Counted from the stretch's first letter, positions 36,696 to 45,589 are shown. The stretch is DNA of 64,000 nucleotides from Limosilactobacillus sp. WILCCON 0051 (GCF_039955095.1 NZ_CP154878.1:2292338-2356337), one strand, 5' to 3'. The notes: generated by a model from the sequence alone, not told the origin. A program made the numbers and translations.

Positions 36696-38678
36696 TCAAT
36701 CGGCCGCCAAAGCTTTGATCGGATTTAATCTAGCGGCGCGCCGGGCTGGCAATAAGGCCGCCAGAAAAGCAATCAGCAAGGCGCTAACCAAAGCAAACAA
36801 GACGTTGCCCAGTGAAATCTGAACGATATCGTACTTGATCAGATGATACAGTTCATGATTCAAGATCAGCTGCGCGCCATACGCCAGGACCAAAGCCAAA
36901 ATTGCCGCGAAAAAGCCGATAAACAATGATTCAGCGGTAAACAGACGCCTGATGTCCACCTTGCGTTCACCTAACGCCCGCAGCACGCCGATCTCCTTGG
37001 TTCGTTCTGAAACCGACATGTACATGGTTACGATAATCATCAAAGCCGATACCAATAAGGAGATCCCGGCAATTGCTGCCAAGACGATTGTTGCCAGTTG
37101 AACATAGGTGTTGACCGTCTTGAGCATCGAGCCAACCGTAATTGCGCCTAAAATTCGCTTGTTGGTCTTTGCATCTCGCAGATTATTGATCTTAGCCGCC
37201 GTCTTATCAACCTGGTCCAGCGATTTTACGCTGACGGCAGCATAGTTGGGCTGCGTTGACGCACCGCTTTCATTGAGCATGCTCTTGATTGTCTGATAGC
37301 TCATCGCCGTGGTTGCCGAAACTCCCGAAGTAAAGCCGACTACCTTCACGTTCCGCGTTGACTGCGTTGGCTGGCCGTCAGCATTGACCCAGTTAAACGT
37401 GATCGTCACGGTTTGATTCAACAAGCGCTGATAATGCTTTGCGCCTGCCAGCTGAATCGCCTGCTGCTTATTTAAAACAATCTGATTGGCATGCGGTATG
37501 TGACCTTTTTTGATTGAGTTCGTGGTATAGGCCTTGCTCCAGCTGTTAAGATTGGTACCGCTTTGCACCTTGTCTTGATAGTTTATCTTATAGGCCGCAA
37601 TTGAGTACCCCGGCTGAACCTTTGCTACGTCGGCAATGTTTTTCAAGCGGTTCAAGTCTTGATTTTTCAAAAACATTGCCTGCGGATTGGCTGCCATGTT
37701 CTGCATTGAAGCCTGCAGCTGATCCTGATTCATCTTTTTGCCGTTGGTATTGCGCAGAACCGTAATAACCTGTGGATTAGCCAGCGAATTGATCTGATTT
37801 TCAATGTAGCCGTTGACGCCATTACCCAGACCACTGAACAGCAGCACAGCAAACAAACCAATCGCCGTTCCCAGCATAATCAGCGAGTTGCGCCAAAAAT
37901 TATATTTAAAATGCTTAAAAGCCGTCTTAAAGCTGGCCAATGCCGGTAACGGACGCGAATTAAGCTGCGTGGGTTCCTGCGGCAGATCATAGGCTGGCCG
38001 CAAGCGCTGATCGCCATCAATAACGCCATCTGCCAAATGAACGATCCGTGTCCCATGGTTGGCAACGTCTTGAGAGTGGGTTACCGCGATAACGAGCTTG
38101 CCGTCTTTAGCAATGCTGTCCAGCAATTCCAATACTTCCTGCGTATTCTGCCGATCTAAGGCTCCAGTCGGCTCATCAGCGATAATGACTTGCGGATCGC
38201 TTGCCAAGGCTCGGGCAATGGCAACGCGCTGTTTTTGACCGCCGGATAGCTGATGAGGGTATTTACGCAGCTGATCTTTCAGGCCAACTTTTTCTAACAG
38301 CGATACTGCACGCTTTTTGCGGTCTTCTGCCGTTAGATCCGTCATATCCAAAGAAATCAGCACGTTTTCTAGAACCGTCAGATGCGCGATCAGGTTATAG
38401 GCTTGGTAGATATAGCCAATCGTTGCCCGCCGGTAGTTATCCATCTGTTTTTCCTGCCGATGATCCAGCTTTTGGCCATCAACAATGACTTCACCATCAA
38501 ATTCACGATCCAGTCCGCCAATGATGTTCATCAGCGTCGATTTGCCGCCCCCGGATTCTCCAAGGATTGAGACAAATTCTCCCCGTTCAAATTCAAGATT
38601 GATCCCTTTTAGAACCGGAAACTCTTCTTTTCCCAGGAAATATGACTTATGGATATCATGAAGCTCCAAATATGCCAT
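36696..38678 (-). CDS. Fused ABC transporter, ATPase plus permease (MacB type)
   Basis: A 660-residue protein. Residues 1-230 are the ATPase: Walker A GESGGGKSTL (a variant with Glu and Gly in place of the usual P and S), signature LSGGQKQR, Walker B VIIADEPTGAL. Then come four TM segments (one near 270, three near the C terminus) around a large extracytoplasmic MacB-PCD domain (about 300-520), with a C-terminal FtsX domain. MacB-like exporters release peptides, lipids or drugs, or act as mechanotransmitters. A terminator separates it from the next unit, so it has its own promoter. The start is at MAYLELHDI after AAGGAG. Confidence 0.87.
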   Translation of the reverse strand: MAYLELHDIHKSYFLGKEEFPVLKGINLEFERGEFVSILGESGGGKSTLMNIIGGLDREFDGEVIVDGQKLDHRQEKQMDNYRRATIGYIYQAYNLIAHLTVLENVLISLDMTDLTAEDRKKRAVSLLEKVGLKDQLRKYPHQLSGGQKQRVAIARALASDPQVIIADEPTGALDRQNTQEVLELLDSIAKDGKLVIAVTHSQDVANHGTRIVHLADGVIDGDQRLRPAYDLPQEPTQLNSRPLPALASFKTAFKHFKYNFWRNSLIMLGTAIGLFAVLLFSGLGNGVNGYIENQINSLANPQVITVLRNTNGKKMNQDQLQASMQNMAANPQAMFLKNQDLNRLKNIADVAKVQPGYSIAAYKINYQDKVQSGTNLNSWSKAYTTNSIKKGHIPHANQIVLNKQQAIQLAGAKHYQRLLNQTVTITFNWVNADGQPTQSTRNVKVVGFTSGVSATTAMSYQTIKSMLNESGASTQPNYAAVSVKSLDQVDKTAAKINNLRDAKTNKRILGAITVGSMLKTVNTYVQLATIVLAAIAGISLLVSALMIIVTMYMSVSERTKEIGVLRALGERKVDIRRLFTAESLFIGFFAAILALVLAYGAQLILNHELYHLIKYDIVQISLGNVLFALVSALLIAFLAALLPARRAARLNPIKALAAD

Positions 38679-38771
38679 AAAAAACTCCTTACATTCTGCT
38701 GTCTTCAAAAACTGTCTCTCAAATTGTAAAAGATCCAGTCTATTCGGGCAATTATTCTTGTCGGCCTGTAA

Positions 38772-38818
38772 AGCAAAAACGCATTACTCCAGTCATTGAC
38801 CGGCATAATGCGCTTTAA
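38772..38818 (-). terminator. Terminator of the TetR-ABC operon
   Basis: AACGCATTA pairs with TAATGCGCTT, with an extended central stem (CCAGTCATTGACCGG). It follows the ATPase stop and separates this operon from the MacB-like gene. Confidence 0.75.
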
Positions 38819-38836
38819 TATAAAATCAGCAGTTAT

Positions 38837-39517
38837 CTAAGCATTCAACGGCTGCTCGGTCATCTTGCCATCCATAATCTGATAGATGCGATCGGCAAAA
38901 TCCTTTAACCGCAAATCGTGAGTAACAACGACCACTGCCTTGTCATACTGCTTTGCCATTTCCTTCATCAAGCGTCCTACGACTTTAACCCGTTCACTGT
39001 CCAAGGCAGCCGTTGGTTCATCAGCCAGGATAATTGCCGGATCGGTATACAGCGCACGGGCAATGGCGACCCGCTGATTTTGTCCGCCTGAAAGCTCATC
39101 GGGAAATTTATTGACCAGCTGATCGATCCCCAGTTCCTGCAGCAGTTTCTCAAGCCGATCTGGACTAAGGTTTCCTTTATGAACACGATCAACCAGGGCA
39201 AACTGATCCGCAACGCTCAGATAGGAAAGCAGATTATAGGACTGCAGTACAAACCCGATTTGATTTAAGCGAATCTCGTCTCGCTGCTTTTCGGAAAATC
39301 GACTGATGTCTTGACCATCAATCAGCACCTGCCCGCTGGTTGGCCGCTGCAGACCACCGGCAATCGTCAAAAAAGTACTCTTGCCTGATCCAGAGGGCCC
39401 TAAAACCAAGCTTAGTTCGCCACTGTGCGCCTTGAAGCTGACGTCTGAAAGCACCTGAACCTTGCTGATGCCCGTCCCATAGTCTTTGTTAATGTTTTTT
39501 AATTCAATTGCCGTCAT
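38837..39517 (-). CDS. ABC transporter ATP-binding protein (LolD/MacB-type)
   Basis: A 226-residue ATPase. Walker A is GPSGSGKSTF, signature LSGGQNQR, Walker B IILADEPTAAL, and the H-loop VVVTHDLR. It pairs with the FtsX-type permease upstream (11-base gap). I chose the ATG at 39517 over a GTG at 39526 because GAGGTGAG fits it better. The operon is regulated by a TetR gene at its head. Export of a toxic compound or peptide is likely, given that pattern. Confidence 0.88.
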   Translation of the reverse strand: MTAIELKNINKDYGTGISKVQVLSDVSFKAHSGELSLVLGPSGSGKSTFLTIAGGLQRPTSGQVLIDGQDISRFSEKQRDEIRLNQIGFVLQSYNLLSYLSVADQFALVDRVHKGNLSPDRLEKLLQELGIDQLVNKFPDELSGGQNQRVAIARALYTDPAIILADEPTAALDSERVKVVGRLMKEMAKQYDKAVVVVTHDLRLKDFADRIYQIMDGKMTEQPLNA

Positions 39518-39528
39518 CCTGCTCACCT

Positions 39529-40587
39529 CTATCTCATTGCATCTAAGGGGTCAATTCGGCTGATCATGCGGACCGGCAGCAATGAGCCGGCAACGCCTAA
39601 AACAACCAATGCCAGGCTCAAGATCCCAGTCAGCGGCCAATTGATCAGCATTGGCACCGAGCTTGGCATTGCTGCCTTGGAGACGATCATCAGCAGCAAT
39701 GCGCCAAGCGTACCGCTGACCATCAAGATCACCGCCTGACCAATCGTTGCCCCGATCAGATAAGCTGCCGGAATTCCCTGTGCTCTTAAGACTGCATAGT
39801 TGGGAATCTTTTGCATCGTCAGAATATATAGGAAAACGGTGATAACGATCAGCGAGATCACCATCAAAAAGGCGATCATAAACTCAAAGGTCATATTCTG
39901 CGCTGCATAGCCGGGCAGTTTGTCAATAAAGGTATGGATGGAGTATTGCTTGAGATTTTTGTTTTTGACCGTCTGCTTCTGATCAGAAAAAATTCCGCTG
40001 GCCGCGAACTGATCACCCGTTCCTTTAAGCGTTTGCCAGGTTGTCAGACTGCCATAGACGATTGAGGCGATATTCAGCTTGGCATCTTTGGCAAAACCCA
40101 CGACTCGATATTTTTGCGCGCTGCCGTTAAGCGTAATCTGATCGCCCAACCGATAGCCTTTGCTCTTTAACCCTTCATCGAGCACGACCTGATTTTTACC
40201 ATGCGGCTTGTGACCGCTGCTGAGCTTCATTTTCCTTTGGTAGATAAACTGTGAGCTGTCCAGACCAACAAACTGAATCGTCTGCTTGTCAGTCGCTCCC
40301 TTGGCTCTTTCAATCACTGCCGGCGTCTGGCCGACTAATGCCTGGTGATCGTTCAGCTCAGGCAGCTCCTGTTTGGCGATCAGCGACTGGCTCAGGCTGA
40401 TATTAGCATTCTTGTTTAAAACCACGCTCTTGGCGTCCCATGAATCGATTGCGGCCGTATTTTCATTGGCCAGCCCCAGCATCATGCCCATCAGCATAAA
40501 CATTAAATAGCCGATCAAGACGATCATGCCAATAATCAGACCATATCTTAACTTCTCATGACGAATTTCCTTAACGGCCAGAAACAT
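39529..40587 (-). CDS. ABC transporter permease (FtsX family)
   Basis: A 352-residue protein. One TM segment is at the N terminus and three at the C terminus (about 245-265, 285-315, 325-350), with an extracytoplasmic loop of about 200 residues between: the FtsX/MacB layout. The ATG at 40587 follows the TetR stop by one base, so the genes are coupled. Together with the ATPase downstream it forms a half-exporter; a dimer of each would be the working unit. Confidence 0.85.
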   Translation of the reverse strand: MFLAVKEIRHEKLRYGLIIGMIVLIGYLMFMLMGMMLGLANENTAAIDSWDAKSVVLNKNANISLSQSLIAKQELPELNDHQALVGQTPAVIERAKGATDKQTIQFVGLDSSQFIYQRKMKLSSGHKPHGKNQVVLDEGLKSKGYRLGDQITLNGSAQKYRVVGFAKDAKLNIASIVYGSLTTWQTLKGTGDQFAASGIFSDQKQTVKNKNLKQYSIHTFIDKLPGYAAQNMTFEFMIAFLMVISLIVITVFLYILTMQKIPNYAVLRAQGIPAAYLIGATIGQAVILMVSGTLGALLLMIVSKAAMPSSVPMLINWPLTGILSLALVVLGVAGSLLPVRMISRIDPLDAMR

Positions 40588-40588
40588 T

Positions 40589-41107
40589 TTAATCACCTTC
40601 GTTTTCTAATAAGCGCTGCAGAGCCTGCAACAAGCGCTGTAGAATCATTGCCTGTTCAGCGGGAAAATTCAGACACTCCTTGATTGCCTCATGATTGATC
40701 GTCATGATGGTCCACTGCAGGGCCGGAATCCTTGAGACTGGGCGCAGCGGCAGCATTCCTTCATTGCACCGCAGATGAAGCTTGATCAGATCATAATAGC
40801 GACTGCCATGGACTTTTTGTACGAATTCACGCGTCTGTTCAAAATAGTCCTGAGCACTCATCAGCTGATGTGGCGCAGTTGCCACGTTTTGGTGAATGTC
40901 TCGCATTGCCTTGGCATACAGATACTGATAGGCATCTTTTAAGTCGGCAAAATACTTATAGAATGCGCCACGGGCAATTTCAGCCTCTTTAACGATCCGT
41001 GCGACCTGTGCCGTTGCCAGTGAATGCTCGCTGAACTCATGCAGCAGCGCCTGCTCGATTTTTTTCTGTTTTTCATGATTTAGATTTTCAAAAGTACTGG
41101 TTGGCAT
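40589..41107 (-). CDS. TetR-family regulator of the ABC operon
   Basis: A 172-residue protein. The N-terminal TetR HTH (AQVARIVKEAEIARGAFYKYFADLKDAYQ in order, recognition helix ARGAFYKYF) is followed by a helical ligand domain. It starts at MPTSTFENL after GGAGGGGAA. It leads the operon TetR-permease-ATPase. Two identical palindromes in its promoter, which overlap the -35 and the likely +1, are the probable operators, so the operon is autoregulated and opened by an unknown ligand. Confidence 0.86.
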   Translation of the reverse strand: MPTSTFENLNHEKQKKIEQALLHEFSEHSLATAQVARIVKEAEIARGAFYKYFADLKDAYQYLYAKAMRDIHQNVATAPHQLMSAQDYFEQTREFVQKVHGSRYYDLIKLHLRCNEGMLPLRPVSRIPALQWTIMTINHEAIKECLNFPAEQAMILQRLLQALQRLLENEGD

Positions 41108-41127
41108 CTGAATTCCCCTCCCTGTCA

Positions 41128-41184
41128 AGTGACACCGTGTCAACTACCATGTGATCATACCGCGATAGTGACACCGTGTCAACT
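41128..41184 (-). promoter_or_regulatory. TetR operon promoter with two identical operators
   Basis: On the minus strand TTGACA (plus 41177-41182) and TATGAT (plus 41154-41159) are 17 bases apart. The palindrome TGACACCGTGTCA occurs twice, at 41130-41142 and 41169-41181. Their spacing of 39 bases is close to four helical turns. The upstream copy overlaps the -35 and the downstream copy lies between the start of transcription and the ribosome site. Confidence 0.85.
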
Positions 41185-41193
41185 TTAGGAGAT

Positions 41194-41225
41194 AAAAAAA
41201 CAGCCGTCATTTTGACGACCGTTTT
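41194..41225 (-). terminator. Terminator of the zinc dehydrogenase gene
   Basis: AACAGCCGTCA pairs with TGACGACCGTT, followed by A/T runs. It also lies just upstream of the TetR promoter. Confidence 0.75.
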
Positions 41226-41245
41226 GAACATTTTATCTAAAGGAG

Positions 41246-42256
41246 TTAGGCTTCTTCGCCGCCAACCTTGACAACGGCTTTGGAAACCTTGCCCAACTTA
41301 CCGCTGACAAAGTCTTCAACTTCATTAAATGCCAGTTCGTGAGAGAACAGTGGCAATGGATCAACCTTGCCGCTAGCCAGCAGTGCGATTGAATCTTCAA
41401 ACGTGTATGGGTTGATGAAGGCACCTTGAATCGTCAGTTGCTTCTTGAAGACATCGTAAGTGTTGACAGAGAACTTAGCGTCAGGGTTACCAACACCAAA
41501 CATCAGTACTTGAGCACCCTTAGCAGCAGCTGCCAGACATTGTTCCTGCGTTTGTGGCAGACCAACGGCTTCAACGACAATGTCAAACGCGTCGGCTGGA
41601 ATTTCTTCCTTAGTCGTGTTGATCGTCTTAACGCCAAAGTGTTCACGGTTGTTAGCCAGCTTTTCATCAGAGCGGCCAGCCAGCGTTACTTCATGAATAC
41701 CACGCGCCTTCAGAATCTGTGCAAACAGCTGACCTTCAAAGCCATCCCCCAGAACCAGTGCTTTTTGGTATGGGTGCGTCGTCAGCAGATCAACACCATG
41801 CATTGCACAAGAAATTGGTTCAACAACGGCAGCGGCCTTTAAAGAAACGTTGTCAGGAACTTGGTAGACAACCTTGGCAGGAGCAGTAAAGTATTCCTCA
41901 AAACCACCGTCACGGGTAACCCCAACGGCATCCAGGTGTTCACACAGTTCTGGACGTGAGGTGCGGCAGTACTTGCATTGACCACAGTAGATGTTAGGGT
42001 CAACGGTCACGCGGTCGCCAACCTTGACATTGGTAACGGCATCCCCAACCTTGGCTACGACACCAGAGTTTTCGTGACCCAGTACGATTGGTGGAACGGC
42101 TGAAGCAGAGCCTGGCAGACCAGCGTACAGTGCCTTGTCAGTACCACAGATACCAGCGTAGGCCGTGTGAATCAAAACTTCATCTGGCTTGATTTCAGGA
42201 ACGTCATATTCTTGAACGGCAAGATCCTTAATACCTTGTAATACAAGTGCCTTCAT
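41246..42256 (-). CDS. Zinc-dependent alcohol/polyol dehydrogenase (MDR family)
   Basis: A 336-residue MDR enzyme. The catalytic zinc Cys is in AYAGICGTDKALY, His-Glu in LGHENSGVV, the structural zinc cysteines in CGQCKYCRTSRPELC, and the NAD-binding loop in VLGDGFEGQLFAQIL (G-x-G-x-x-G: the loop reads GDGFEG). It resembles sorbitol, threonine or galactitol-phosphate dehydrogenases, and the substrate is not certain. Start at MKALVLQG after AAGAGGTAT. The upstream region holds several LacI-type half operators, so sugar-dependent control is likely. It lies divergent from mntH. Confidence 0.88.
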   Translation of the reverse strand: MKALVLQGIKDLAVQEYDVPEIKPDEVLIHTAYAGICGTDKALYAGLPGSASAVPPIVLGHENSGVVAKVGDAVTNVKVGDRVTVDPNIYCGQCKYCRTSRPELCEHLDAVGVTRDGGFEEYFTAPAKVVYQVPDNVSLKAAAVVEPISCAMHGVDLLTTHPYQKALVLGDGFEGQLFAQILKARGIHEVTLAGRSDEKLANNREHFGVKTINTTKEEIPADAFDIVVEAVGLPQTQEQCLAAAAKGAQVLMFGVGNPDAKFSVNTYDVFKKQLTIQGAFINPYTFEDSIALLASGKVDPLPLFSHELAFNEVEDFVSGKLGKVSKAVVKVGGEEA

Positions 42257-42642
42257 CGATTTATACCTCTTTCTTTGTGAAAACATTAATTTAAATTTTG
42301 CCAATAGTATAATCCAGATCTCAAACGTATGTCAACCGGTTATCATCTTTTTTGATAATCGCTTAACATTAAGCAATCGTTTAACTGTATGATAACGCTT
42401 GATTTTCAGTGGTTAAAATTTTTTGAAGTTTTCGCGACAAATAATCGTAAGCGTTTCAATATTAAGCATATCAAGACTGCTATCATTTGATTATCAATGT
42501 AAAAATGCTGTAAAATACTGTTAGATAGGCATTCTTACATTGCGGGACTTTAATTTTTATGTTAGCCTAACAAAGGTGTTTTATTGCATTAAACGTTTTT
42601 TATTGGGTAATGCAAAGTTTAATTAAGAAAGGTGGGTTTACC
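42257..42642. promoter_or_regulatory. Divergent control region between the dehydrogenase and mntH
   Basis: LacI-type sequences: TGTCAACCGGTTATCA (42330-42345), TTGATAATCGCTTAACAT (42352-42369) and AAGCAATCGTTTAACTGT (42371-42388), all sharing the arm TTGATAA or TTAAAC with the sucrose operators. Rightward: TTGATT (42487-42492) and TAAAAT (42511-42516), spaced 18, form a candidate mntH promoter. TGTTAGCCTAACA (42560-42572) is a perfect palindrome matching the core of the DtxR/MntR-type box, about 45 bases downstream of the -10. Confidence 0.6.
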
Positions 42643-44238
42643 GTGGATAACAACACGAATGACCAACGCCGCAAGCACAAACTGATTGAGTATGCTAACG
42701 GCAAATCACTTGAAGAAATCAACGGCACCGTTGAAGTTCCAAAAGGTAAAGGTTTCTGGAAGACTCTTTTAGCCTATTCTGGACCTGGCGCATTAGTGGC
42801 TGTCGGCTATATGGATCCCGGCAACTGGTCTACTTCGATCACTGGTGGTCAGGCATTCGGTTATACTTTAATGACGACCATCCTGATTTCAAGTTTGATT
42901 GCGATGCTGCTTCAATACATGGCTGCCAAACTTGGGATCGTGAGTGAAATGGACTTGGCGCAAGCCATTCGAGCTCGTACAGGGAAGGCGCTCGGCATTG
43001 TTTTATGGATTATGACCGAGCTTGCAATTATGGCAACCGATATTGCCGAAGTTATTGGGGCGGCCATCGCCTTAAATCTTTTATTCCATATTTCACTAAC
43101 CGTTGCCGTTTTCATCACGGTGCTGGACGTTCTGGTGCTGCTGCTCTTAACCAAGATCGGGTTCCGCAAGATCGAGGCCATTGTTGTCTGTTTGATTCTG
43201 GTTATCCTGTTCGTCTTTGTTTATGAGGTTGCCTTGTCTGATCCGAACTGGGGTGCTGCTTTTGCTGGCCTGCTTCCTTCATCTCAGGCCGTTGCTACCA
43301 GTCCGGAACGCTTGGGCATTACTCCTTTATCAGGTTCTTTGGGGATCATTGGGGCAACTGTAATGCCTCACAACCTCTACCTGCACTCGGCTATTTCACA
43401 AACGCGCAAGATCGACCACACCAACGCTGAAGACATCAAGCAGACGATTCGCTTTACGGCTTGGGACTCCAACATTCAGCTGTCAGCAGCCTTTTTGGTC
43501 AACTGTCTGCTTTTGATCATGGGGGTTGCCGTATTTAAGTCTGGTACGGTTAAGGATACTTCTTTCTTTGGCCTTTACGAGGCATTGAGCAACACGTCAA
43601 TGCTGAGCAACCCGATTCTGATCTCAGTAGCCAAGTCCGGTCTGCTGTCAACGCTGTTCGCGGTTGCGCTGCTGGCTTCTGGTCAAAACTCTACGATTAC
43701 CGGTACCTTGACTGGTCAAGTTATCATGGAAGGCTTTGTGCACATGAAGATGCCATTGTGGGCTCGGCGGCTGGTTACGCGTTTGATCTCAGTCGTTCCC
43801 GTGCTGCTGTGTGTGGCCTTCACTGCTAAGGACAATGCCGTTCAACAACACGCAGCCCTAAACATGCTGATGGAAAACTCCCAGGTCTTCTTGGCCTTCG
43901 CTTTGCCATTCTCAATGCTGCCGCTGCTTTTGATGACTGACAGCAAAGACGAGATGGGCGAGTTTAAAAATACCGGCTGGGTCAAGGTCTGTGGTTGGCT
44001 GTCAGTTATTTCGCTGACGTTCTTAAACCTCTACAACCTGCCTCATACCTTTGAAGGCTTTGGCATCTGGCAAAAGAGCACGTCTGATCTGCTGGCCTGG
44101 ATCGTAATCATCGTTATCGTTCTGCTATTAGCCTGGACAATCTACGACATGTACAAGGGCAATCAGCGCTTGGTCGCAGAAGGCATCCATCATCCTTGGG
44201 AACATAAGGACGGTCAAAAACCTGCCAGTCAAGACTAA
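42643..44238 (+). CDS. mntH: Manganese/metal transporter, NRAMP family
   Basis: A 531-residue protein with 11-12 hydrophobic segments. The TM1 metal-site motif is GYMDPGNWSTS, the TM6 motif is GATVMPHNLYLHSA and the conserved GQNSTITGTLTGQVIMEGF follows. NRAMP proteins take up Mn2+ (and Fe2+) with protons; Mn is central in lactobacilli. The start is the GTG at 42643 after AAGAAAGGTGGG; an ATG at 42610 has no ribosome site. A DtxR-type palindrome in the leader fits metal repression. Confidence 0.93.
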   Translation: MDNNTNDQRRKHKLIEYANGKSLEEINGTVEVPKGKGFWKTLLAYSGPGALVAVGYMDPGNWSTSITGGQAFGYTLMTTILISSLIAMLLQYMAAKLGIVSEMDLAQAIRARTGKALGIVLWIMTELAIMATDIAEVIGAAIALNLLFHISLTVAVFITVLDVLVLLLLTKIGFRKIEAIVVCLILVILFVFVYEVALSDPNWGAAFAGLLPSSQAVATSPERLGITPLSGSLGIIGATVMPHNLYLHSAISQTRKIDHTNAEDIKQTIRFTAWDSNIQLSAAFLVNCLLLIMGVAVFKSGTVKDTSFFGLYEALSNTSMLSNPILISVAKSGLLSTLFAVALLASGQNSTITGTLTGQVIMEGFVHMKMPLWARRLVTRLISVVPVLLCVAFTAKDNAVQQHAALNMLMENSQVFLAFALPFSMLPLLLMTDSKDEMGEFKNTGWVKVCGWLSVISLTFLNLYNLPHTFEGFGIWQKSTSDLLAWIVIIVIVLLLAWTIYDMYKGNQRLVAEGIHHPWEHKDGQKPASQD

Positions 44239-44264
44239 TCAAACAAATATTTTAATTTATCAAT

Positions 44265-44301
44265 AAAAAACCGTTTGAACGCCCTGGTTCGAGCGGTTTT
44301 T
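44265..44301 (+). terminator. Terminator of mntH
   Basis: AACCGTTTGAAC pairs with GTTCGAGCGGTT around GCCCTG, with A6 before and T5 after. Confidence 0.85.
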
Positions 44302-44387
44302 GATATTTTTGGTGTATAATAGCCTGTGTTTAGGCATCAGCCGCGTTATGCTGACTGCGCGGCCAAAATAATTTTGAGGTGAATATT

Positions 44388-45251
44388 TTGGACAACCACG
44401 ATAATAAAGAAAAGCGGCGCCCAACCCGAGTTGAACTATACGATCAACCAAACAAGCGCCCAGAAAAAAAGACGCATTTCTTCTTTGATAAAAAAACTGA
44501 CCGCACGGCTAAAAAAGAAGCTGCGCCAACGTTTAAGCTTGATAAGCAAGCCAAGCGCTCATCACAGAGCAATGCCGATCTGAATATCAAAGCTCAGCCA
44601 ACCACTAATGGTACGCGCTCCAGCATGAACGCTCAGCCAATTAGCAATGACACACGTTCCAGCCGCAGTCAGGAGCGACTGAGTGCTCGCAATGGTCAGG
44701 CAAGTACCGCTAAAATAACTGGCTTAGGTGCTAAATCAGGCAAAAGCAAGCTGCCAAAAAACAAAAAGCCCAGCCATCGCCCATTTAAAATTGCCTTAGG
44801 AATCCTTTTGGCAGTCTTGGTCGTCATGGTCATCGTCTTTGCCGTCAAGCAGCAGGACCCCGTGACCGATAATTCCAGTGATACGACCGTCTCAACGTCT
44901 TCTAAGAAAAAATCCAGCAGCTCAAAGAAGTCCAGCAGTCACAAAAAGAAGCATTCTTCTTCCAGCTCATCTTATGAAGCCAACTACGACACCAATGATC
45001 AGGATTCCTATTACGTGCCAAACACTACGACGAATTCATCATCTGCCCCGGCGGCCAGCTCATCCAGCCAGACGACTGCCAACAACAATAATCAGACGGC
45101 TGGCAATGGCAACAGCAGCTATCAAGGCGGCAACTCTGGCAACGCCGGCAATACTGGCAGCAGCAGTTCAACTACTGCCAACAACAATAATTCTTCAGAA
45201 TCTGTCAGCGGTAATACCGGTGGCCCGACTCAATCCCAAGCTGCACAATAG
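44388..45251 (+). CDS. Single-pass membrane protein with Ser/Asn-rich extracellular tail
   Basis: A 287-residue protein. Residues 1-125 are cytoplasmic, basic and low in order (KEKRRPTRVELYDQPNKRP, then KSKLPKNKKPSHRP). One TM segment (about 130-150, KIALGILLAVLVVMVIVFAV) is followed by a Lys/Ser stretch and a Ser, Asn, Gly-rich tail. It resembles cell-envelope proteins of lactobacilli of unknown role. The start is TTG at 44388 with GAGGTG upstream; a GTG at 44379 lacks a site. It ends 20 bases before the thrS promoter. Confidence 0.72.
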   Translation: MDNHDNKEKRRPTRVELYDQPNKRPEKKTHFFFDKKTDRTAKKEAAPTFKLDKQAKRSSQSNADLNIKAQPTTNGTRSSMNAQPISNDTRSSRSQERLSARNGQASTAKITGLGAKSGKSKLPKNKKPSHRPFKIALGILLAVLVVMVIVFAVKQQDPVTDNSSDTTVSTSSKKKSSSSKKSSSHKKKHSSSSSSYEANYDTNDQDSYYVPNTTTNSSSAPAASSSSQTTANNNNQTAGNGNSSYQGGNSGNAGNTGSSSSTTANNNNSSESVSGNTGGPTQSQAAQ

Positions 45252-45271
45252 CCAGGATTTATAAAACGGTC

Positions 45272-45300
45272 TTGACACGCTCTTGTCAGGTGCATATAAT
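45272..45300 (+). promoter_or_regulatory. Promoter of the thrS T-box transcript
   Basis: TTGACA (45272-45277) and TATAAT (45295-45300) are both consensus and spaced by 17 bases, the ideal sigma-A spacing. It is the clearest promoter in the window. Confidence 0.92.
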
Positions 45301-45306
45301 TCAAAC

Positions 45307-45566
45307 TAATGACAAAGGACATGCCTGATGCGGCTGGTTATCCAGGGAGTCGGTACCTTGGCTGGAAGTACCGTTGACCAAGCACATCAGCGTACCACCT
45401 TTTTGAATTGTCACTGGCCGAGATAAGGTCAGTCGGGTCGTGCCCGTTACCACACTTATGAGGCGACGCCATTAGTGCGCCGTAAATTAGGGTGGAACCA
45501 CGCTGTTTATGTTATCAACCAACGTCCCTTTGATTGTTTTTTAGCAATCGAAGGGACGTTTTTTAT
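45307..45566 (+). promoter_or_regulatory. T-box riboswitch (threonine) controlling thrS
   Basis: Stem I is closed by TGACAA at 45310-45315 and TTGTCA at 45407-45412. The 3' specifier region carries ACCACC (two ACC Thr codons at 45394-45399). The T-box core AGGGTGGAACCACG is at 45489-45502 with a TGGA bulge, matching a U discriminator base as in tRNA-Thr. A strong terminator follows (AACGTCCCTTTGATTG with CAATCGAAGGGACGTT, 45521-45566). Uncharged tRNA-Thr should stabilise the antiterminator and switch on thrS. Confidence 0.93.
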
Positions 45567-45589
45567 TATCACAAAGGAGAGATTTTTAC

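Noticed and set aside
42448..42462. cre site in the mntH upstream region
   Set aside because: CGTAAGCGTTTCAA has the right core but three mismatches at conserved positions.
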